In this document: piece by piece, positions 18,403 to 25,164 of the stretch | Layout: each line of letters opens with the position of its first letter | Position numbering within the stretch: the stretch's first letter is position 1 | Assembly (NCBI GenBank): GCA_037176905.1 | Contig: JBBBWG010007458.1 | Location: forward strand, 1 to 25,164 | DNA: 25,164 bases | Direction of reading: 5' to 3' | From: Azolla pinnata | Lineage: Eukaryota; Streptophyta; Polypodiopsida; Salviniales; Salviniaceae | Notes under the pieces: model-generated | The model's database searches: none | What the model saw: only the letters and a program-made list of their open reading frames with translations | Told to the model about the DNA's origin: nothing | Translations under genes and position numbers: made by a program

Positions 18403-19789
18403 ATTGTCTATTTTATACCATATGTTTGTCTGAGCCTTTTAATGTAGGATTTTCTCACTTCTTGCTTATTTGTCTCCTCCTATATATATTAATCTATATC
18501 TATATCTATGTATGCATATTCATCTGTATATGTATTAATGTGAATATAGATATTTACTTGTATATATATATATATTACATATATACAACATTACAAACAT
18601 ATATACATCCATATTTATCTATAGATTTATATGTGTGTATTTATATTCATCTATACATGCATAAATGTATGCAACATTATAAATGCAAGACGAAATTGTC
18701 TATAGAGGAATTTATTGGAGGTTGTTTGATCTATGGGAGATGTATATGGGGTTCAATGGAAAATGCAAAATTAGCTAGTTTGAATCGAAGTCTTTGAGAA
18801 TTCATCGATCTCTAGTTATGCTTGGGGAAGTGGCATTGAATAGTTAAATAAATTATTGAAAATTGAGGTTTTAATTCATATTTAGTTGGAAAGCACGGGC
18901 TAACATTAGGGAAATTGGTAAAGGTGTCAAAAGAGGTATATTGTAGCTGAATCGGCATGTATGTTCATGTGGTAACTTTTTAGAGAATAAATGTGTGATT
19001 GCTGATTGGGAGTATTGAGGTTGATGTACAAAAACATGGGTTAGTAGAGTTAATGTTATGATTGGTAGTGATGTGGTGGAATATGTGTTGTATACTTATG
19101 CAAAGAGCAAAACACGAGACAAGCTTGAGGGAACTAGTTTCAATTTTGGTGCACTAGAGGAAAGATCACGGGGTCATCTGACTTGGAGGTCAAGATGATT
19201 GGGATTGTGTTTATAAACAAGTATTCTAGGTATAAAATGTTAGGCTAGACACATGAAACTAGACGAGGGTCTACTATATCATGTGATATCTTGAATTGCT
19301 TTGGTTCTAGGTATGATGAGGAAGAACCTAAGCACAAAGCATTGAACTTCTCCTTAGGGATAAAAAGATTTTGATCATTTTGTAATGTAGTTTCAAATTA
19401 TAAGTTTTCATTTGTAAAGTTATTGATCAATAACTAATGGAAGAATATTTTGTTTATAATCATATCTAAAATATGTAGCATTACAAACATGTGTGTGTAT
19501 ATGTATGTATGTTTGCAATAGTACATATATAAAATCTAAGTTGATGTGTATGTTTATAAAGTTAAATGTAACCGGTCATGGGATGAGTTCAATTTTTGTT
19601 TTGTCATGAACATAGTGCATTAAATTATGTGTCAAAGTTTTTTTTTAATGCAAGTACAAAAAAGTTTGCATCAAGATCATAGCAATGTTTGTGCTCTAGT
19701 ATGCGTCAATTTTTAAAAAAAATACACAAGTATAACAAATTTCACATCAAAATATTTGTAGAATATGCACAATAATTTAGTTTTAAATC

Positions 19790-20275
19790 ATGTTTAAACC
19801 CACATTCTGGAACAACACAACTTTTGGCAAAATAGATCCTGTTGTTTTGCCAAAAGTCGTGTTGTTTTAGAATGTGGATTACAATACTCATTTATGTATA
19901 TTTTGGCCCGTGCTTATAATCAATAGGTGGTGTCATTGGCCCTAAATCGTGCTTAAATCCACAATCTAGAACCACGCGACTTTTGGCAAAATAGACCCTA
20001 TTGTTTTGCCAAAAGTAGCATTGTTCCAGGATATAGATTACATCACTCTTCTATGTTTATTTTGGCTCATGCTTATCAATAAGTGATGTAATTGGGCTTA
20101 AATTGTGCTTAAATCCACATTCTAGAACAATGTAACTGTTAACAAAATAGACCTTATTGTTTTGCCAAAAGTCATGTTGTTCCAAAATATGGATTACAAC
20201 ACTCATTTCTATATATTTTGGCCCATGTTTATCAATAGGTGATGTTATTGGCCTTAAATCATGCTTTAATCCATT
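19790..20275. repeat. Tandem array of three hairpin units (~157 bp each) plus a partial fourth
   Basis: Units begin near 19801, 19960 and 20116 (periods 159 and 156 bp). In unit 1 the arm at 19801-19832 is complementary to 19845-19876 at 29 of 32 positions with a 12-base loop; the core is CTTTTGGCAAAA facing TTTTGCCAAAAG. Units 2 and 3 keep the layout with more mismatches. Between hairpins the units share ACTC-TTT-TAT-TATTTTGGC, TTATCAATA-GTG and ATTGG-CTTAAAT. A partial unit ends near 20275. This could be an amplified foldback (MITE-like) element. Confidence 0.85.
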
Positions 20276-20947
20276 ACTTTTTATAGTAATAATATTGGCA
20301 ATGTACATTTGCTAGATATTATCAAAATACATGTAAACGACTTCAAACTGAAAATACATGTTAAGTTCATCAAGCATAAAAGGGAATAAGTTTGATGATA
20401 GCAAATAGAATCCACAAACAGAGTTTAAAATGTATGAAAAAACATGTAGATAGTTTTTTGCATAGTTTTTTCACCCCTAGGTCTTTGAGTGGTTGTTTGC
20501 TCTTACAAAGTTGTAGCTAGTTCGAGAAAGTACATTTGGTCACTACTTCAGGATCATGTACCCCAAAAGTACTTGCAAGAACAATGTTGGCAGCTATTTT
20601 CCTCACAAAGTGATCTCTAAATGATATCATCGCTAGGGATCTCTCGACTAATATTAGTGGTTGTATTTTGTGGAAGACTTGCAAGGCAAATCGATTGTGG
20701 CATAGCTTTTAGTGCAAAAATTGGGGATTTGTAACTTAACAAGAATTGTTTGTGGATGACAACTATGTCTTCGACTTGAATAGGTCCCAAATAGTGGGCC
20801 AATGTCAAATCACGACCAACTGATTAACTACTGCCCCCCCTTCACCTAACAAATGGGGATACTATCAACATTGCCTAATAAATAACTAATATGTTAATAT
20901 TGGGATATATACTTCAAAAAACACCATACCAATCTAATATAATATAG

Positions 20948-21550
20948 TCAATTTACCATATGCATATCATCCTCACACACAAATTTCTCCAGATCAATGG
21001 AAGACTTGGCTTCATCTGTAGGAAGTATTTTTTTTAGTAATTCCTCTAGTCCCTTCATCGGTGCTAGGTTCTCAAAAACAGCTTTGGGAACTTGTGTATT
21101 CTCATCGTTCTTTATGGCCTCTTGTACAATGACAACAATGTCTTCCAAGTGACCATTAGGAATCAATAGATTAGACAATCTGTCACCATTGTCATCTACC
21201 TTCAACGTGGATGCTCTAGCAATAACATCCAGACACTCATCTAATCGAAGCCCAAACAGTTTCTCTAGGTCCCATAAGAATAAAAACCCGTTGTTATTCA
21301 CAACAATGCTCGAGAGTTTTTGAATCTCTATTACTGGAAACTCATGGTGTGGCTCAATTGGGTTGGTCACACCATCAGCTAGGCAAATGTGTTCTTTAGT
21401 ACGATCCTCATGAAGGGCACAAAGGGTCATATATGCAATGGTTTTCTCAAGCACTACATCTCGTTGCTCAACATCTAGATCTTTGACCATGCCAACTCTT
21501 GAGCCAACTTGCAAATTTTCCACTGATACTGGTGGAAGCTTATCCTCCAT
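20948..21550 (-). CDS. Unrecognised 200-codon ORF
   Basis: An ATG at 21550 opens MEDKLPPVSVENLQVGSRVGM and the frame runs 200 codons without a stop. The composition looks like a real soluble, mostly helical acidic protein (for example LEDIVVIVQEAIKNDEN, MKGLEELLKKILP, SIDLEKFVCEDD). No membrane segment, signal peptide or known catalytic motif is visible and I cannot name the family. The stop follows a possible splice donor (CATATG/GTAAAT at about 20955), so the ORF may be one exon of a longer gene. A further minus-strand frame at 20617-20808 and another ORF at 21716-21934 point the same way. It may belong to a multicopy element or be a lineage-specific gene. Confidence 0.5.
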   Translation of the reverse strand: MEDKLPPVSVENLQVGSRVGMVKDLDVEQRDVVLEKTIAYMTLCALHEDRTKEHICLADGVTNPIEPHHEFPVIEIQKLSSIVVNNNGFLFLWDLEKLFGLRLDECLDVIARASTLKVDDNGDRLSNLLIPNGHLEDIVVIVQEAIKNDENTQVPKAVFENLAPMKGLEELLKKILPTDEAKSSIDLEKFVCEDDMHMVN

Positions 21551-21715
21551 GTTGGGAATGATGTGGATAAAATAAGCAAACCACGTGATAAAACAACATC
21601 CAATATTTCCATGGCCAAGAGCTTACATCTCTTCAATTAATATTTTGTCGAATTGACTATCATTCCCTAACTCAAACAAAAATGTGTTGATAAATTGTAA
21701 AAGGTTACATGATAC

Positions 21716-21934
21716 TCATGTCTCAGATGACCTTAATATAGATACCACCCAAGGTTTGATATTAGATTCCATGTATTGAAGAGACCCCTTGTACTCACTG
21801 GAACGAAGGGCAAGGGTTTTCTCCCAATCAACATTGGGAACAAACATAACATGGAGCTTGGCTACCCTCCTAGACCATTTAGTTTTCTTAAGATAATTTT
21901 CAAAAGTTGTGAATGATTCTATATCTAGAGGATA
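21716..21934 (-). CDS. Second unrecognised minus-strand ORF or exon
   Basis: A 72-codon frame begins right after CTCCCCCTAG, a good splice acceptor, and reads YPLDIESFTTFENYLKK, KWSRRVAKLHVMFVPN, EYKGSLQYMESNIKPWV and ends SSET. It has no early ATG, so it would be an internal exon. A good donor-like site, CACTT/GTAAGT, lies 32 bp upstream, too close for a normal intron; the reading before it (CLRAFSFDRLQPSPGVPF) is also open. The amino-acid composition looks genuine. It lies 165 bp before the 200-codon ORF on the same strand, so the two may be parts of one gene or pseudogene. Confidence 0.33.
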   Translation of the reverse strand, partial: YPLDIESFTTFENYLKKTKWSRRVAKLHVMFVPNVDWEKTLALRSSEYKGSLQYMESNIKPWVVSILRSSET

Positions 21935-22429
21935 CTAGGGGGAGAGTTGTGATGGTTTATACTTACAAGTGAAAAGAAATGGTACTCCTGGAGATGGTTG
22001 TAGGCGGTCAAAACTGAAAGCTCGCAAACAAGTAATAATGATAGGGTGACCATATATTTATAGGCCTTCACAAAATTTTGTGGTCACCCAATATTCTTAA
22101 ATTATAAATATAGTTTCGTAAATTGAACTCCCAATCACAATATAGTAATTGTCCTAGATTTTGAAGCATAAATATCATCTAGCATGATGTCATCATTCGT
22201 CATCAACTTATAAACAAATTCGTACACATCGATGTCATAGAATTTGGGCTATATAACTCCAAATTTATGTGTCCAAATGGAATCACTAGGGTTCTGAACC
22301 AGGAGATGGAGAATTTGTTGAGAGATTAAAAGAAATATGATTTTAATTATTGAAGATTACTACAATGGTGTCCGCAGATTAAAAGAATAAATTGGAATAA
22401 TATATAGAAATAAGAGGGAGTAGGATTAC

Positions 22430-22745
22430 TAATATTAGAGAGATCAAGGTTTAAGAAAAGAGTGATTAGAGAGATTAGAAAGATTAGAGTTGGATAAGAA
22501 ATATTAGAGAGATTAGAAAGATTAGGTTTGAAGAAGAGATATTGAGATTAGGTTTAGATTAAGGATGTTCGAAAGATAAGAGGAATTATGATTAAATTAT
22601 AAGACATATTGGGGATTAGAAGATATAGATTAGGGTTTTGAAGAGATATTAGAAGAAATGAGATGTATATTAAGGTTTATAAGAGATATTAAAAGAGATT
22701 AGGATTTAGAAATAAGACATTAGTGGTTCAGAAGTAGGTATTAGG
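22430..22745. repeat. Degenerate purine-rich GATTAGA-type repeat
   Basis: About 300 bp in which nearly every 10-12 bases repeat a variant of GATTAGAGA, AGATATTAGA or AGATTAGG. The clearest part is 22430-22560 (GATTAGAGAGATTAGAAAGATTAG). Periodicity is loose, so it appears to be an old microsatellite or minisatellite. The strong purine bias on one strand is the only feature. Confidence 0.65.
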
Positions 22746-22925
22746 GTTTTGTTATATGAGATTAAGGCTTTTCTTCTAAACCTCCTCTTTCCTCCCTACT
22801 CCACTCCTTTTATAGACAGTGGAGTGGGTTGGGTCACCACAAAAAAAGCAACAAAAAAAATTAGTTTGAAAAACAGTAATAAAAAATAGAAAAAAAAGTA
22901 TGTGAAAGCAAAAGATGAGAGGAGA

Positions 22926-22980
22926 GGAGTCAAACTTTAGACCTATGTTTTCTAAAAGCACAAATCTTATTCACTATGCC
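22926..22980 (-). repeat. tRNA-like relic
   Basis: On the minus strand GGCATAGTGAATAAG (22980-22966) resembles an A box and AGTTTGACTCC (22936-22926) a B box with two changes; the gap is 29 bases, normal for tRNA-derived promoters. The spacing and the words GGC-TAGTG recall the relic at 15995-16050, which suggests one family. Confidence 0.35.
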
Positions 22981-23399
22981 ATGTAAACTTTTTCTATATT
23001 ATTGTTTCCTTCATCAACCTTTATTTGTTACAAATTATTTTTTTCTTTATTTGCACACTATGACCCTTCTACTTCAAGACACTCACCCCCTCTAAACCCG
23101 CACATACTCCGGTGTCGTGTCGTACGGCGCCGGATCTTCGCGTGAGTCGGGCGATGACCACTGGGGTCCCGGACGAGGAGAAGTAGAGAATGAAAGAGAG
23201 AGATCAAGATGTATTGAGAAGGGTTTATCGATATAATTTTTCAGAATGTTGTCGACAAGCTCCTGATGATTGCCAATAATAATCTTTGGATTAATAATTT
23301 GGGGAGTTGATGATGATTTCTGAATTCATGAGATGATTTTCTGGTACATGAGTTGATGATTAGGGCTTTAACTAGCCCTGTTTATATAGGTGAGAGAAA

Positions 23400-23501
23400 C
23401 ATGCATGCATGCTAGTTGTGCATGGACACACGTCATGCATGCATGCTAATTGTGCATGCACACATGTCATGCATGCATGCTAGTTGTGTATGCATGCTTT
23501 T
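23400..23501. repeat. Three 34 bp repeats with CATGCATGCATG cores
   Basis: Units start at 23400, 23434 and 23468. Each has CATGCATGCATGCTA, then G/A-TTGTG-ATG and ACACA-GT. The core contains the self-complementary octamer CATGCATG, which includes the RY element CATGCA recognised by plant B3 transcription factors. The array lies within the candidate LTR, 10-110 bp upstream (minus orientation) of its TATA box, a suitable promoter position. Confidence 0.85.
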
Positions 23502-23567
23502 GTTGTGTGAAATGCACGTGAATAGGTTCTATGATATGTGGATGCACTTAGCTTCACTCATGAGATA

Positions 23568-23630
23568 TTAGTGCAATGGAAAACTCTCAACTTAATGATG
23601 TGGAGGTATAGGGTTCAAGTCCTCCTCTAT
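23568..23630 (+). repeat. tRNA-like relic with perfect B-box
   Basis: TTAGTGCAATGG (23568-23579) fits an A box and GGTTCAAGTCC (23612-23622) is a perfect B box, 32 bases apart. The flanks GTGGAGGTATAGGGTTCAAGTCC and TCCTCTAT can pair as a T-arm. There is no full acceptor stem that I can see, so it is a relic. It lies inside the candidate LTR, so either it inserted there or the LTR boundaries are wrong. Confidence 0.48.
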
Positions 23631-23739
23631 GCACATAAATATCTATATGATATCTATCCTCATGATTTTACTATTTTGAAGGGGTGTGCCGTGTCACTAT
23701 GACACCGGTATGCTCTAGATTTATTCACCATCTTAGTCT

Positions 23740-24572
23740 TTCATAGAGGCTTTTGTATCTTTGATCAAGAGGTCTTGCTCACCTTCTTGGTCCGTATTTC
23801 TAGAGTCATTTTCGAAGTTCTCTTCTCCCTCATCCATTGTGTTGGCATTGTTTGTTAGAATATACGGTTCTTGAAGATTTCGCTTTTTGAACCCCTTAAC
23901 CTATTTCTTGGCTATAGGTACCCGGATCATTGTCCCATCTAGCTCACTTCGTCGGTATGTTCCATTCTCAAACCTCTATCGAATCTCATATGGTCCGGAC
24001 CATCTTCATGCAAATTTACGAATAGTGTTGTGTTGGTCCAAGCTGCTACCGTAGACTAACACCCAATCCCCTTCTCCAATTTTCATTGGCCATAATCGAT
24101 GTTTCTTGTCAAAGCGTTGTTTGTTTATAAGAAGTTGAGCTTCTTGTTGTCGCCATACTGCTTCTTTAATGTCCTCTAGTCTCGCTTCTAATTGTTTGAT
24201 TCGAACTGCTGATAGCTCCTCTTGGCTCATCTCTCGCTTCCAGAACAACATAGTTCATGTTACTATCACTCTTTCAGTTGGCATGACAAGAGCTTGCCTG
24301 TCATAAGTTCACACGGCATGTACCCTGTTACGGAACTATAAGTTTTCCAGTCTGCCTAATGCATATGGAAGCATTTGAGGCCAAACTCCAAGTCTTCCAT
24401 TAGATGCTTTTACAAGCGCCTTTACAATTGGGCTATGACCCCGCTCTATCTTCTCATTCATATCTAGATTATATGTCATTGTTAGTGCTAGCCGAACTCC
24501 AAGTTTCACAAAGAACTCCCTTATTTCTTTGGAACCAAGCTCTCCGCAGTCTACTGTGACTTGCCCTACACG
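23740..24572 (-). pseudogene. Decayed Ty3/gypsy integrase fragment
   Basis: Read on the minus strand, VDCGELGSKEIREFFVKLGV opens the last part of the integrase core, followed by DMNEKIERGHSPIVKALVKA, the Ty3/gypsy N-x-x-x-E-R-x-H segment with its catalytic-type Glu. After two stops and a frame change near 24340, a frame from 24251 gives RLEDIKEAVWRQQEAQLLIN, KQRFDKKHRLWP and GDWVLVYGSSLDQ, the usual C-terminal domain. It then runs through in-frame stops at RKFA, at PYEIR and after RVPIAKK, with SELDGTMIRVPI recognisable. Upstream core residues (the first two Asp of DDE) are missing; the fragment begins abruptly at a 10 bp repeat. Non-functional. Confidence 0.85.
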
Positions 24573-24582
24573 TCCTAAAGAT

Positions 24583-24654
24583 TTCTAGAATGTTTTAGAA
24601 TGTTTTAGACCTAGAATATTTTAGGATGCTCTAAAAGATTTTAGAATGTTCTAG
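24583..24654. repeat. 10 bp tandem repeat (TAGAATGTTT) spelling heat-shock-element modules
   Basis: After ATTTC come TAGAATGTTT twice (24586-24605), a short TAGACC, then TAGAATATTT, TAGGATGCTC, TAAAAGATTT and TAGAATGTTC (24612-24651). The unit is exactly one DNA turn. It contains nTTCnnGAAn at 24582-24591 and nGAAnnTTCn at 24643-24652, the core of a plant heat-shock element, with decayed modules in between. It also marks the break point of the integrase relic. Confidence 0.8.
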
Positions 24655-25164
24655 TCTAAATACAATAATCATTATATTATAAAAAAAAGACTTTATGTCA
24701 TGATAAGCTATTTCAATGATTAGAATTTAATTATTTAATACGAGATCCTAGGTTTAAGTCCAGGTGAAGCATAATGTTCACATATTCTTAATAGTCACCG
24801 CAAAGGAAGAATGCACGAAAAAACACGCGTGCATACAGACACACAAACCAAGGATTAGTCTTGTTTATAAATTGGTAAATATATATGTATTGAGAACAAT
24901 ATGATGAGACAATGATAAGACAATGTAAGGTTTAGAGTGCTTTAAATTATAATAAAAGACTTAGTTTACAATCTTGGAAAGATGGTTGTATATATATCCA
25001 ATGAAACTAAGGTTAGTTATCTTGTAACCAAGAAGTAGTTACAAATGTAACAGTCATAAAGGAAACAAAACAAAAAAAGATAATCGATATATGAAACGAT
25101 TATTTACATTTTCCCCATCTTTTGAGAGAAGGGTTATCTATTGATATGAACCATTCCAATTTGA
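24655..25164. other. AT-rich right edge without a gene
   Basis: I see no coding region. A weak tRNA-like pair occurs at 24701-24761: TGATAAGCTATTTCAATGAT and GGTTTAAGTCC, the latter one base from a B box. The rest is AT-rich DNA with short TATATA runs. Confidence 0.45.

Larger units (their letters stand above)
16972..19789. other. Gene-poor AT-rich spacer upstream of the ADT gene
   Basis: The ADT promoter should lie at the left end of this region. I see microsatellites only: an AG run at about 17440-17462, a CT run near 17850-17866, and TA/TATATC-rich DNA at 18480-18660. A plus-strand frame at 18426-18797 is made largely of these Tyr/Ile-coding TATATA repeats and is not a gene. Two weak tRNA-like motif pairs are noted separately. 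No other coding signal is visible. Confidence 0.55.
21935..23112. other. AT-rich spacer with purine-rich repeats
   Basis: Between the hypothetical ORFs and the candidate LTR. Apart from a degenerate purine-rich repeat (22430-22740) and a tRNA-like segment (22926-22980), both listed separately, it contains A-rich runs near 22840-22900. No gene is visible; a 61-codon minus-strand frame at 22776-22961 is Phe/Cys-rich from poly-A DNA and is not credible. Confidence 0.45.
23113..23704 (-). mobile_element. Candidate 3' LTR of a Ty3/gypsy element
   Basis: About 592 bp with TG...CA ends: TGTCGTGTCG at one side and CACTATGACA at the other, with CCGGTGTC/GACACCGG as an 8 bp inverted repeat at the extremes. 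In minus orientation it has a TATATAAA box (CCTATATAAACAGG, 23391-23378) with a GC-richer segment at the downstream end, ...GTACGACACGACA, as in plant LTRs. It directly follows an integrase relic of the same orientation, which is where a 3' LTR belongs. A clear polypurine tract and a second LTR for comparison are missing. Confidence 0.45.

Noticed and set aside
18426-18797. 123-codon Tyr/Ile-rich ORF resembling a membrane protein
   Set aside because: The hydrophobic stretch is encoded by TATATA/ATATAT microsatellite DNA.
20057-20308. 83-codon minus-strand ORF with internal repetition
   Set aside because: The repetition (KHDLRPITSPIDKHGPK-like) comes from the tandem hairpin units, not from a gene.

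Overview
This is nuclear DNA of a land plant. Three coding genes are plant-type: a penta-EF-hand calcium-binding protein, the tRNA methyltransferase subunit TRM6, and a plastid-type arogenate/prephenate dehydratase (ADT). The genes have GT-AG introns, and there is an array of plant-type TTTAGGG-like repeats plus decayed Ty3/gypsy retrotransposons. The AT-rich spacers, long introns full of microsatellites and many relics would suit a fern, lycophyte or bryophyte, but I cannot fix the lineage from the sequence alone.

Left part (1-8200). A broken minus-strand gag-like region and a possible small LTR are followed by six 96-100 bp tandem repeats that stop about 118 bp before the start codon of the penta-EF-hand gene. 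That gene (2202-6013, +) can be resolved into five exons, one of only 19 nt, giving 269 residues. Behind it lie diverged local duplications, an AT-rich stretch and about 200 bp of telomere-like repeats.

Middle (8200-17000). The telomere-like array lies just upstream of TRM6 (8256-9965, +), a single open exon of 569 codons with an internal run of three 18-residue repeats. A 100-N gap follows at 10401-10500. It is bordered by two identical 77 bp copies, so it is probably an unmerged contig overlap. Convergent to TRM6 is the ADT gene on the minus strand (11587-16971). I place twelve exons whose phases all fit, giving 395 residues; the eleven exons from 15547 downward are well supported and the first (transit peptide) exon is a candidate. 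Intron 2 holds ~150 bp tandem repeats that carry copies of the exon 2 splice donor.

Right part (17000-25164). This is gene-poor and relic-rich: three tandem hairpin units near 19.8-20.3 kb, an unrecognised 200-codon minus-strand ORF with a second conserved-looking ORF behind it, purine-rich GATTAGA repeats, a candidate Ty3/gypsy LTR with a 34 bp CATGCATG repeat inside it, a decayed integrase fragment, and a 10 bp repeat that spells heat-shock-element modules. Several short segments with Pol III A/B-box-like motifs are scattered through the window and may be relics of a tRNA-derived SINE family.

The three recognised genes do not form a pathway: calcium signalling, tRNA m1A58 methylation and phenylalanine synthesis are simply neighbours, as is usual in plants. 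I found no clear case of a new multi-gene system. The most unusual signals are the duplicated splice donors in the ADT intron, the hairpin array, the TRM6 repeat insert, the heat-shock-like array and the unrecognised ORF pair.
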